In this document: piece after piece, positions 47,652 to 55,139 of the stretch | Numbering within the stretch: position 1 is the first letter of the stretch | How the letters are laid out: every line of letters begins with the position of its first letter | Assembly (NCBI GenBank): GCA_016869215.1 | Contig: VGEP01000008.1 | Coordinates: forward strand, 1-64,000 | Direction of reading: 5' to 3' | Length of the DNA stretch: 64,000 bases | Origin: Alphaproteobacteria bacterium | Lineage (GTDB): Bacteria > Pseudomonadota > Alphaproteobacteria > Rhizobiales > Xanthobacteraceae | Notes under the pieces: model-generated | Databases searched by the model: none | Told to the model about the DNA's origin: nothing | Seen by the model: only the letters and a program-made list of their open reading frames with translations | Made by a program: the position numbers and the translations under genes

Positions 47652-47772
47652 TCGCGACGACCGCCGCTCAACCGCGCATCAATCGCATCGATTCCGGCAA
47701 TCGCGGACTTGAATTAGATCGCGTTCGGGTCCGCCGTCATAATGCGGTTTCGACCGCAGTTGGAGCGCCGCC

Positions 47773-48096
47773 ATGATCGTCACCGTTTTCCGCTCGCGGC
47801 TGATGCCGGGTCTTAAGGACGAATACGTTGCGCTGGTCGAGCGCATGGTGGAGCTCGCACGGGCGACGCCCGGCTACCTCTCGCACAAGGGCTTCTTCGC
47901 CGACGACGGCGAGCGCTGCACCATTGTCGAGTTCGCCGACGAGAAGGGCCAGGAAGCCTGGCGGACCAACGCCGAGCACATGGCGGCGCAACGGCTCGGC
48001 CGGCAGAAATACTACGAGGCCTACGACATCCAGGTCTGCAACGTGCTCCACGAGGCCCATTTCAAGCGGGATGCCGCCGCCAAAGCCGCCTCTTGA
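47773..48096 (+). CDS. Antibiotic biosynthesis monooxygenase (ABM)-type protein
   Basis: A 107-residue dimeric ferredoxin-like-fold protein. [41 protein letters not shown] and the later [21 protein letters not shown] fit the ABM family, here quoted only as separate landmarks: [16 protein letters not shown] and VEFADEKG. Such proteins include monooxygenases of quinone-like compounds and heme degraders, but many are uncharacterised. It lies 47 bp upstream of leuD and may share its transcript. Confidence 0.83.
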   Translation: MIVTVFRSRLMPGLKDEYVALVERMVELARATPGYLSHKGFFADDGERCTIVEFADEKGQEAWRTNAEHMAAQRLGRQKYYEAYDIQVCNVLHEAHFKRDAAAKAAS

Positions 48097-48143
48097 CCGG
48101 GGGCCTGCGAGACGCCATTCAAAGGCCACCAGGAGACGCCGAC

Positions 48144-48749
48144 ATGGAAAAGTTCAACAAGCTGGAAGGGGTGGCCGCGCCGCTGCACATCCTCAACTGC
48201 GACACGGACATGATCATCCCGGCGCAGTGGCTGAAGACCATCAAGCGCACCGGTCTCGGCAAGGGCCTGTTCCAGAAGGACCGCTACAAGGACGACGGCA
48301 GCGAGAACCCGGACTTCGTGCTCAACAAGCCGGCCTACCGCAATTCCAAGATTCTCGTCGCCGAGGACAATTTCGGCTGCGGCTCCTCGCGCGAGCATGC
48401 GCCCTGGGCGCTGATGGATTTCGGCATCCGCTGCGTGATCTCGACCTCGTTCGGCGACATCTTCTACAACAACTGCTTCAAGAACGGCGTGCTGCCGATC
48501 CGCGTGTCGCCGGAGGACCTGGAGAAGCTGTTCGACGACGCCGAACGCGGCGCAAATGCAACGCTGTCCATCGACCTGGAGAAGCAGGAGATCCGCGGGC
48601 CTGACGGCGGCGTGATTACGTTCGAGATCGACCCGCACCGCAAGCACTGCATGCTCAACGGCCTCGACGACATCGGGCAAACCAATCTCAAGAAGTCCAG
48701 GATCGACGACTTCGAGAAGAAGTCGAGCGACGCAAGGCCGTGGGCGTAG
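48144..48749 (+). CDS. leuD: 3-isopropylmalate dehydratase small subunit
   Basis: Partner of LeuC, 201 residues. The ATG at 48144 with AGGAG (48131-48135) gives [28 protein letters not shown], with the family landmarks [28 protein letters not shown] and [13 protein letters not shown]. Its C-terminus ([11 protein letters not shown]) is normal. leuB and asd lie farther downstream on the other strand. Confidence 0.96.
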   Translation: MEKFNKLEGVAAPLHILNCDTDMIIPAQWLKTIKRTGLGKGLFQKDRYKDDGSENPDFVLNKPAYRNSKILVAEDNFGCGSSREHAPWALMDFGIRCVISTSFGDIFYNNCFKNGVLPIRVSPEDLEKLFDDAERGANATLSIDLEKQEIRGPDGGVITFEIDPHRKHCMLNGLDDIGQTNLKKSRIDDFEKKSSDARPWA

Positions 48750-48793
48750 GCGCAGCCGAGCGATTGCGCCGAACGTTTGGCGTTGGTCGTTGC

Positions 48794-48941
48794 GCCCTCT
48801 CCCCTTGAGGGAGAGGGCTACACAGAAATGTCCGCAAGTTCAGTTGGGTGAGGGGTCACGGACTCTCGTTTATCCGTGCCCCCTCACTCATTCCTTATCG
48901 CGGAACTGCTGCGGGAGCCCTCTCCCTCAAGGGGAGAGGGC
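48794..48941. repeat. 148-bp element bounded by inverted 25-bp palindromes
   Basis: GCCCTCTCCC-cttga-GGGAGAGGGC (48794-48818) recurs in exact reverse complement at 48917-48941, so the two ends are inverted copies of an imperfect palindrome. Between them are GGGTGAGGGGTCACGG and a complementary-looking CCCCTCACTC, so the whole can fold into a long hairpin. This is a MITE-like intergenic element; similar CCCTCTCC-type repeats are frequent in Rhizobiales. It lies between leuD and a convergent CoA lyase. Confidence 0.8.
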
Positions 48942-48971
48942 ACAGCGACAACCGCCGCGCAAGCGGCTTGG

Positions 48972-49847
48972 TCACTTCCCCGCAACCGCCTCCGCGATCG
49001 CGACCGTTCGCTTCGCCATCTCGGCGTGCATGCGCTCGGCCATGCGGCCGTCGACCTGCACCACGCCCTTGTCCTTGTTCTCCGGCAACTCGAACGCGGC
49101 AATGATCTTGCGCGCCTGCGCGACCTCGGCGGCGTCCGGCGTGAACACCGCGTTGCAGGGCTCGATCTGGTTCGGATGGACCAACGTCTTGCCGTCGAAG
49201 CCCATGTCGCGGGCCTGCGTGCATTCCGCAACGAAGCCCTCGGCGTTGCCGAAGTCGTTGTAGACGCCGTCGAGAATGTCGATGCCATAATGCCGCGCGG
49301 CCAGCACGCAATTCGCAAGCCACGGCACCATCGGCGCGCGGCCCGGCACGATGCGCGCCCGCGTCTCCTTGGCAAGATCGTTGGTGCCCATCACGAAGCC
49401 GCCGAGCCGCGCCTCGGAGTCCTTGGCCTCGGCGGCGATGGCGAGAATGTTGAACACCGCGAGCGGCGTCTCGATCATCGCCCACACCCGCGTTTTGTGC
49501 AGCGTGTGCATATCGAGCAGCCGGCGGCCGATCATTTCGAGCTGGTCGGGATGCGAAATCTTCGGCACCAGGATGGCGTCGGGTCCGGCCTGCGCCGCGG
49601 CGGCGAGATCGTCGGCATGCCAGCCGGTGTCGATGCCGTTGACCCGGATAAACACCTCGCGCGCGCCGAAGCCACCGGCCTTCACCGCCTCGGCCACCTG
49701 CCTGCGCGCGGCGTCCTTGGCGTCGGGCGCCACCGCGTCCTCCAGGTCCAGGATCACGCCGTCGACGGGGAGCGTGCGCGCCTTCTCGATGGCGCGGGCG
49801 TTCGATCCCGGCATGTAAAGCACGCTGCGGCGCGGACGAATGGTCAT
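48972..49847 (-). CDS. HpcH/HpaI-CitE superfamily CoA-ester lyase (malyl-CoA lyase-like)
   Basis: A 291-residue TIM-barrel lyase or thioesterase of the citrate lyase beta/malyl-CoA lyase group. RRSVLYMPGSNARAIEKAR is the family N-terminus; ILDLEDAVAP carries acidic metal ligands, FIRVNGIDTGW the Arg, WAMIETPLAVFNI the metal-binding Glu, and FDGKTLVHPNQIEPCNAVFTP the C-terminal signature. Substrates in this family include L-malyl-CoA and beta-methylmalyl-CoA (ethylmalonyl-CoA pathway) and citramalyl-CoA; sequence by eye does not decide. A mesaconyl-CoA-hydratase-like gene lies at 61702. Confidence 0.88.
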   Translation of the reverse strand: MTIRPRRSVLYMPGSNARAIEKARTLPVDGVILDLEDAVAPDAKDAARRQVAEAVKAGGFGAREVFIRVNGIDTGWHADDLAAAAQAGPDAILVPKISHPDQLEMIGRRLLDMHTLHKTRVWAMIETPLAVFNILAIAAEAKDSEARLGGFVMGTNDLAKETRARIVPGRAPMVPWLANCVLAARHYGIDILDGVYNDFGNAEGFVAECTQARDMGFDGKTLVHPNQIEPCNAVFTPDAAEVAQARKIIAAFELPENKDKGVVQVDGRMAERMHAEMAKRTVAIAEAVAGK

Positions 49848-49909
49848 GTCTCGGTCTCCGTTCGCTTCAGCCTAGCGGCGCCGCACGCGCCGTGCCAGCG
49901 TAAGCGGCG

Positions 49910-50653
49910 ATGAACGCGTTTGACGACGAACCTTGGCTTGCGGGCGTGGACGGCTGCGCCGGCGGGTGGATCGCGGCCTTCGTCCACCCAACCGGCGGCG
50001 ATATTGGCATTCGCATCGTGCCGCGGTTTGCCGATGTGCTGGCCGCGCCTGAAGCGCCTGCCATCGTCGCCGTCGACATGCCGGTCGGACTGCCGGAACG
50101 CGCGGGCTACGGCGGCCGCGCGGCGGAGAACGCGGTCCGTCCGCTGCTCGGCGCGCGGCAGTCGTCGGTGTTCTCGGTGCCGTCGCGGGCTGCGGTCTAT
50201 GCGAACGGCTATCGCGAAGCCTGCCAAGCGGCGCTGGCGACCTCCGAACCGCCACGCAAGATATCGAAGCAGCTCCACAACATCGCGCCGAAAATCCGAG
50301 AGGTGGACACGGCGATGCGCGCGTCGGCGGCGGACGCCGCGCGCACCTTCGAGGTCCATCCGGAGGTGGCGTTCTGGCGGCTCAACGGCGAGCGCGCGCT
50401 GACCGAGCCGAAGAAGGTCAGGAGCCGCCCCTACCCGCCCGGACTTGCGCTGCGCCGCCGGCTGCTGATCGCCGCGGGCCTGCCCGCCGCCGCAGTCGAA
50501 GCCGTTCCGCCGAAAGGCGCCGCGGCCGACGACCTGCTGGACGCGCTGGCCTGCGCCGCCGTCGCGCGGCGAATTCACGCAAGGATGGCACGGCCATTTC
50601 CCGATCCGCCGCCGCGCGACGAGTTTGGGTTGCCGATGGCGATCTGGGCGTGA
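49910..50653 (+). CDS. DUF429 family protein (predicted RNase H-like nuclease)
   Basis: A 247-residue protein. WLAGVDGCAGGWIAAFV (about 9-25) and AIVAVDMPVGLPERAGYGGRAAE are the two acidic RNase H-fold blocks of DUF429; RQSSVFSVPSRAAVY, FEVHPEVAFWRLNG and ADDLLDALACAAVA with the last acidic pair complete the family pattern. Activity is not established. It is divergent from the CoA lyase with 62 bp between starts and lies 55 bp upstream of the carbonic anhydrase. Confidence 0.87.
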   Translation: MNAFDDEPWLAGVDGCAGGWIAAFVHPTGGDIGIRIVPRFADVLAAPEAPAIVAVDMPVGLPERAGYGGRAAENAVRPLLGARQSSVFSVPSRAAVYANGYREACQAALATSEPPRKISKQLHNIAPKIREVDTAMRASAADAARTFEVHPEVAFWRLNGERALTEPKKVRSRPYPPGLALRRRLLIAAGLPAAAVEAVPPKGAAADDLLDALACAAVARRIHARMARPFPDPPPRDEFGLPMAIWA

Positions 50654-50708
50654 CGAGTGCACCCGGCGTTGGCTATTAAAATTGGGCCACGGTAACGGAG
50701 ACCTTGGG

Positions 50709-51344
50709 ATGACCTTCCCGAAACGCCTGATCGACGGCTACCACGCGTTCGCCGCCGGCCGGCTCAAGTCGGAGCAGGACCGCTACCGCGAACTCGCCGA
50801 GCGCGGCCAGACGCCGGAAATCATGGTGATCGGCTGCTGCGACTCGCGTGTCTCGCCGGAGGTGATCTTCGACGCCGGACCGGGCGAACTGTTCGTGGTG
50901 CGCAACGTCGCCAATCTGGTGCCGCCGTACGCGCCGTCGGGCTCCTACCACGGCGTCTCGGCGGCGCTGGAATTCGCCGTCGGCGCGCTCAAGGTCAAGA
51001 ACATCGTCGTGCTCGGTCACGCCCACTGCGGCGGCGTGCGCGCCTTTGCCGAGGACGCCGAGCCGCTCTCGCCCGGCGACTTCATCGGCAAATGGATGTC
51101 GCTCATGGCGCCGGCCGCGGACAAGGTCGGGCCGCGCGGCAGCTACACCTCGGCCGAGTATCTCGTGCGCATGGAGCAGGCTTCGGTCGTCAACAGCCTT
51201 GAAAACCTGATGACGTTTCCGCGGCTGCGCCGGCAGGTCGAGCACGGCTCGATTGCGCTTCACGGCGCCTATTTCGGAGTCGCCAAGGGCGAGCTCTGGG
51301 TGCTCGAGCGGGACTCGGGCGAATTCCGCCCGGTCGGCGTCTAG
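50709..51344 (+). CDS. Beta-class carbonic anhydrase
   Basis: It interconverts CO2 and bicarbonate. The protein is 211 residues from the ATG at 50709, which follows GGAGA. Zinc ligands lie in VIGCCDSRVSPEVIF (Cys with the Asp-Arg dyad) and GHAHCGGVRAF (His and Cys). FVVRNVANLVPPY and SAALEFAVGALKVKNIVVLG are typical of plant-type beta-CAs. Its TAG stop overlaps the opposing Rieske gene's stop in a shared CTAG. Confidence 0.94.
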   Translation: MTFPKRLIDGYHAFAAGRLKSEQDRYRELAERGQTPEIMVIGCCDSRVSPEVIFDAGPGELFVVRNVANLVPPYAPSGSYHGVSAALEFAVGALKVKNIVVLGHAHCGGVRAFAEDAEPLSPGDFIGKWMSLMAPAADKVGPRGSYTSAEYLVRMEQASVVNSLENLMTFPRLRRQVEHGSIALHGAYFGVAKGELWVLERDSGEFRPVGV

Positions 51345-51748
51345 GCCTCGGCCGCTTCTGCGACCGGCTGCTCGCGCGCATCCGGCACTGTGAGCACGAC
51401 GTCGCCGCTCTCGACGCGCACCTTCATCGGCCGCAGCCGCGCCTTGGAATGGCCGGCGTGCTTTCCGGTGCGGATATCGAATTCGAAGCCGTGCCACGGA
51501 CAGACCACGTTGAGCTGGGTCTTCGAGAACTCGAAGCCCTTGCTGGTGCGGTCCGGCGCGATGACCTCGTCGACCTTGGGGATGATCTTGCCCTGGCAGG
51601 CCGGCCCGCCCATGTGCGGGCAGTGGTTGAGATAGGCGTAGAACGCGCCGCCCACCTTGAACACACCCACCTCGAAATTCTCGAACGCAACGATCTTGCG
51701 GCCGGGATCGGCGAACTCGGACGCCGGGCCGATGTTGACTTCACGCAT
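51341..51748 (-). CDS. Rieske [2Fe-2S] ferredoxin-like protein
   Basis: A 135-residue soluble Rieske protein starting MREVNIGPASEFADPG (ATG at 51748). The cluster motifs are C-P-H-M-G-G (43-48) and C-P-W-H-G-F (83-88), two Cys and two His. An insertion of about 25 residues (GKIIPKVDEVIAPDRTSKGF) lies between them. It lies 21 bp downstream of a small protein and the amidohydrolase gene on the same strand, suggesting that it donates electrons to, or acts with, that cassette. No oxygenase alpha subunit is nearby. Confidence 0.92.
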   Translation of the reverse strand: MREVNIGPASEFADPGRKIVAFENFEVGVFKVGGAFYAYLNHCPHMGGPACQGKIIPKVDEVIAPDRTSKGFEFSKTQLNVVCPWHGFEFDIRTGKHAGHSKARLRPMKVRVESGDVVLTVPDAREQPVAEAAEA

Positions 51749-51769
51749 GGGCAAACGCCTCCCGACGCA

Positions 51770-52069
51770 TTATCGCTTCGACCGGTTGAACCACATCGAC
51801 AAGTCCCACAGATTGAGCCCGGCCGCTTTCAGCATGTCGCTGACCGTGACCACGATCTCGGTCGGCGTCACCACCGACGCCGCAACGGGCGCCGCCGGCG
51901 GGCTATCGCCATCGGCCTTCGCCGCATAGAGCCGCACCGCAGCGGTCATCACGCGCTCGAGCTCCGCGTCCGACACGCGCGAAAGATCGCCGGACGCCAG
52001 CGCATCCTCCGCCGCCGCGACAAACCCGCCGCCGACGTCTGAAGCCTTGGTCTGCGCCGTGACCGCCAT
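51770..52069 (-). CDS. Small conserved-looking protein between amidohydrolase and Rieske genes
   Basis: Unrecognised, 99 residues from the ATG at 52069. It contains two possible helical parts: VGGGFVAAAEDALASGDLSR with SDAELERVMTAAVRLYAAKAD, then after an Ala/Pro linker VTPTEIVVTVSDMLKAAGLNLWDLSMWFNRSKR. No signal peptide or membrane helix is seen. It lies 8 bp after the amidohydrolase stop and 21 bp before the Rieske start in a tight three-gene run, which supports a real gene and a shared job. It may be a small subunit or chaperone. Confidence 0.72.
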   Translation of the reverse strand: MAVTAQTKASDVGGGFVAAAEDALASGDLSRVSDAELERVMTAAVRLYAAKADGDSPPAAPVAASVVTPTEIVVTVSDMLKAAGLNLWDLSMWFNRSKR

Positions 52070-52077
52070 CTCAAGCC

Positions 52078-53331
52078 TCAGGACACGCCCGGCCGCGCCG
52101 CCAGCACGTCCCTGGCCTTCGGGCGCATGCGCTTGACGTCGAGGTTGAACAGCCGCGCGGCGTTGAGGCCGAGGATGTTGCGCTTGGCCTGGTCGCTGAG
52201 GAACGGAATGGTCGTGATCGAGCTCGGCGCGTCGAAGTCCCAATGCGGCCAGTCGGACGCGTAGAGCAGCTGCGTGTCGGCGTTGAACGCCTCCATCGTC
52301 GCCTGCAGCAGCTTGAGGTTTGTCTTCTCCAGCGGCTGGCTCGTATAGAACATGTCCCGCATGTAGTCGCTCGGCAGCTTCTTGAGCATCGGCGCCTCGC
52401 AGGTGCGCATCTGATACTCGTGGTCGAGCCGCTGCATGAGGTACGGGATCCACGCCAGCCCCGATTCGATCCAAAGCACCTTCAGTTTCGGAAAACGCTC
52501 CGGAATGCCGTTGATGATCCAGTTGGTCATGTGGATCAGGCTGTAGTGCACGAAGCTCAGCGCGTGCATGGAGATGAAGCGGTTGAGCTGCAGGAACGAC
52601 GGATCGTTCCAATTGAAGCCGGAGTGGAACGAGAACGGCTTGCCGGTCTCCTCCATCGTCGCGTAGAGCTTCATGTAGCTGTTGTGGTGCACCGGCTTGT
52701 TGCGCGTCGACACGACGGAGTAGCCGATGACGCTCTTGTTGCCGGCGTACTTGTTGACCTCCTCGACGCAGGCCTCGGGCGTGTTGAACGGCAGATAGAT
52801 CATGCCCTTCAGCCGTTCGTCCTGCGGCAGGATGCGCTCGACCAGCCACTTGTTGTAGGCCGCGCCGACCGCGGCCTCGATATCGTCCTGCGGATGCATG
52901 CCGAGCGTGAGCATCGGAGTCGGAAACACCACCTGGTAGTCGAGGCCGAGCGCGTCCATCGAGCGGCGCGCCAGCTCCACGAAATGATGCACGCTCTTGT
53001 TGTCGACCTTCTCCAGCAGCGCCTGCTGGTGCGGGATACGGCCGTAGGCATGCTGGTAGAGGATGCCGGGCTGAGCGTTGAGCAGAGCCACGTTGCCGCT
53101 GCCGGGACGGCCGGCGATCGCCTGGCCCATCTGCCGGATCACCTCGTTGTCGATCGATTCGAGAATCTCCGGCCAGAACGAGGTCTCGGTGACATGAGCG
53201 TCGATGTCGACCAGGAAGTAATCCTCGAAGCTCTCCGCCTGACGGGTGGCATGCGCGAGAATGTCGCGCGTGTCCGTCTGCATGGTGATTTCCTGCACTT
53301 CGCGGAACTGCGGCGGGGTGCGTTCGAGCAT
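52078..53331 (-). CDS. Amidohydrolase-2 family metal-dependent hydrolase/decarboxylase
   Basis: A 417-residue TIM-barrel protein of the ACMSD-like amidohydrolase_2 family. The ATG at 53331 follows AAGGAGAG. The first metal site is altered to LVDIDAHVTETSFWPEIL (D-x-D-x-H form). FSFHSGFNWNDPSFLQL, KVLWIESGLAWIPYLMQRLD and LLYASDWPHWDFDAP with the late Asp are also family landmarks. Members hydrolyse or decarboxylate aromatic and other carboxylates, or have roles in propionate or toluate-like pathways. Its exact substrate is unknown. It leads the cassette with the 99-residue protein and the Rieske ferredoxin. Confidence 0.88.
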   Translation of the reverse strand: MLERTPPQFREVQEITMQTDTRDILAHATRQAESFEDYFLVDIDAHVTETSFWPEILESIDNEVIRQMGQAIAGRPGSGNVALLNAQPGILYQHAYGRIPHQQALLEKVDNKSVHHFVELARRSMDALGLDYQVVFPTPMLTLGMHPQDDIEAAVGAAYNKWLVERILPQDERLKGMIYLPFNTPEACVEEVNKYAGNKSVIGYSVVSTRNKPVHHNSYMKLYATMEETGKPFSFHSGFNWNDPSFLQLNRFISMHALSFVHYSLIHMTNWIINGIPERFPKLKVLWIESGLAWIPYLMQRLDHEYQMRTCEAPMLKKLPSDYMRDMFYTSQPLEKTNLKLLQATMEAFNADTQLLYASDWPHWDFDAPSSITTIPFLSDQAKRNILGLNAARLFNLDVKRMRPKARDVLAARPGVS

Positions 53332-53460
53332 GGGGCTCTCCTTGGCAGGCACCTGGGGCAAGCGGCGGGGCTGGCTTCGGCCCGCGATTGTTGGGAGCGC
53401 GCGGCAAAGGGCCTGCGCCCACGGGCAATTATGGACCCGTGGGACTTGGGCGCAACAGAT

Positions 53461-53478
53461 TAGTTTGGTTCGAAACTA
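53461..53478. promoter_or_regulatory. Dyad upstream of the amidohydrolase cassette
   Basis: TAGTTT-ggttcg-AAACTA is a perfect 6-bp inverted repeat in the 231-bp spacer between asd (ending 53563) and the amidohydrolase start (53331), 130 bp upstream of the latter. It is a candidate operator for a regulator encoded elsewhere. The rest of the spacer shows nothing I can name. Confidence 0.35.
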
Positions 53479-53562
53479 TCGCACGGGCGATGGCACGTAT
53501 GCGTGCCTGCAACCCTCACGTCATGCCTGCGTTGAAGCCGCCGCCGCGGACACCGGAATCCG

Positions 53563-54597
53563 CTACGCCGCCTTCTGCTTCGCCTGGATCAGCTTACGGT
53601 TGATCAGGCACTCGGCGATCTGGATCGCGTTCAGCGCCGCACCCTTGCGCAGGTTGTCGGAGACCACCCACATCGCCAGCCCGTTCTCCACCGTCGCGTC
53701 CTCGCGGATGCGGCTGATATAGGTCGCGTCCTCGCCGGCCGCTTCGAGCGGCGTCACGTAGCCGCCCGGCTCGCGCTTGTCGATCACGACACAGCCCGGC
53801 GCGGCACGAAGAATATCGCGCGCCTCGTCAGGCGTGATCGCGTTCTCGAACTCGATGTTCACCGCCTCGGAATGGGCGATGAACACCGGCACCCGCACGC
53901 AGGTCGCGGTGAGCCTGATCTTGGGGTCGAGAATCTTCTTGGTCTCGGCCACCATCTTCCACTCTTCCTTCGTGTACCCGTCCTCCATGAACACGTCGAT
54001 CTGGGGGATCAGGTTGAAGGCGATGCGCTTGGGGAACTTCTTGGTTTCGATGTCCTGCAGCGAGTAGATTGCCTTGGTCTGGCGGTCGAGCTCGTCCATC
54101 GCGTCCTTGCCGGCGCCGGACACCGACTGGTAGGTCGCGACCACGACACGCTTGATCGTCGCCTTGTCGTGCAGCGGCTTGAGCGCGACCACGAGCTGCG
54201 CGGTCGAGCAGTTCGGGTTGGCGATGATGTTGCGCTTGCGGAAACCCGCGACGGCGTCGGCGTTAACCTCCGGCACGATCAGCGGCACGTCGGCGTCGTA
54301 GCGCCAGGCCGACGAGTTGTCGATCACCACCGCGCCCTGCGCGCCGATCTTGGGCGACCATTCCTTGGACACGCTGCCACCGGCCGACATCAGGCAGATG
54401 TCGACATCGGAGAAATCCATGTGCTCCAATGCGCGGCATTTCAGGATCTTGTCGCCGAACGAAACCTCCACGCCCTGGCTGCGCCGCGAAGCGACGGCCA
54501 CCACCTCGTCGGCGGGAAACCGCCGCTCGGACAGGATGTCGAGCATTTCGCGGCCCACGTTGCCCGTGGCGCCGACGACTGCGACCTTGAAACCCAT
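53563..54597 (-). CDS. asd: Aspartate-semialdehyde dehydrogenase
   Basis: It reduces aspartyl phosphate to the semialdehyde for lysine, threonine and methionine. It is 344 residues with the Rossmann motif VVGATGNVGREML, the catalytic Cys in NPNCSTAQLV, and RVPVFIAHSEAVNIEFE with the His region. It fits the gram-negative enzyme and lies among amino-acid genes (leuB, leuD, dapF in the window). Translation starts MGFKVAVVG at 54597. No partner gene is close. Confidence 0.95.
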   Translation of the reverse strand: MGFKVAVVGATGNVGREMLDILSERRFPADEVVAVASRRSQGVEVSFGDKILKCRALEHMDFSDVDICLMSAGGSVSKEWSPKIGAQGAVVIDNSSAWRYDADVPLIVPEVNADAVAGFRKRNIIANPNCSTAQLVVALKPLHDKATIKRVVVATYQSVSGAGKDAMDELDRQTKAIYSLQDIETKKFPKRIAFNLIPQIDVFMEDGYTKEEWKMVAETKKILDPKIRLTATCVRVPVFIAHSEAVNIEFENAITPDEARDILRAAPGCVVIDKREPGGYVTPLEAAGEDATYISRIREDATVENGLAMWVVSDNLRKGAALNAIQIAECLINRKLIQAKQKAA

Positions 54598-54758
54598 AGC
54601 AACACTCCAGAAACCGGCCGGACCGGTCCGGCCCGTCCGCGCGCCCGCTTCTAGGCGAAAACCATTGACAATTCAACGCCGAAGCGAGCCCGCAACCGAT
54701 GACTTTCGTCGCTGGATCGCATTTCTCCGGTCAATGAATGCGGCAACCGCGCTTCGGG

Positions 54759-55139
54759 CTACCGCGTCAGGAACGGGTTCTGCCAGCCGCGGCCGGGCTC
54801 CTGGGCGCGCGGCGGATAGGTCGCTTCGAGGTAGTCCAGAACCACCCTCATTTCCTTGGCAGGCAGCTCCGGCATGCCGTGCTTGTCGACCATGAGCCGA
54901 ATCGACTCCTCCCACTGCCGGCGGTTCATGCCCTGCTGGGCGACCAGCTTGAAACCGTGGCACGCGGTGCAGGCGTAGAACGTATCGTCCCGGCCGGAGC
55001 CTGCGGGAAAGTCCTCCGGGTTCTCGTCCTTCGGCACAAACTGCTGCGCCTGCGCGGGCACGGGCATCGGACCTGCGGCGAGAAAGACGGCGGCCAGCGC
55101 GAGGCTGGCCGCCTTGAGTGCGTTCGACACCATCGACAT
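54759..55139 (-). CDS. Periplasmic monoheme c-type cytochrome (sulfite dehydrogenase cytochrome subunit-like)
   Basis: A 126-residue protein with signal peptide (AASLALAAVFLAAGPMPVPAQA) and one C-x-x-C-H heme site (CTACH, 57-61); a late Met in GMPELPAKEM is a candidate axial ligand. The start overlaps the stop of the molybdoenzyme gene by one base (TGATG at 55139), so it is probably its electron acceptor, as SorB is for SorA. Cytochrome maturation genes are in the window at 24437. Confidence 0.88.
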   Translation of the reverse strand: MSMVSNALKAASLALAAVFLAAGPMPVPAQAQQFVPKDENPEDFPAGSGRDDTFYACTACHGFKLVAQQGMNRRQWEESIRLMVDKHGMPELPAKEMRVVLDYLEATYPPRAQEPGRGWQNPFLTR

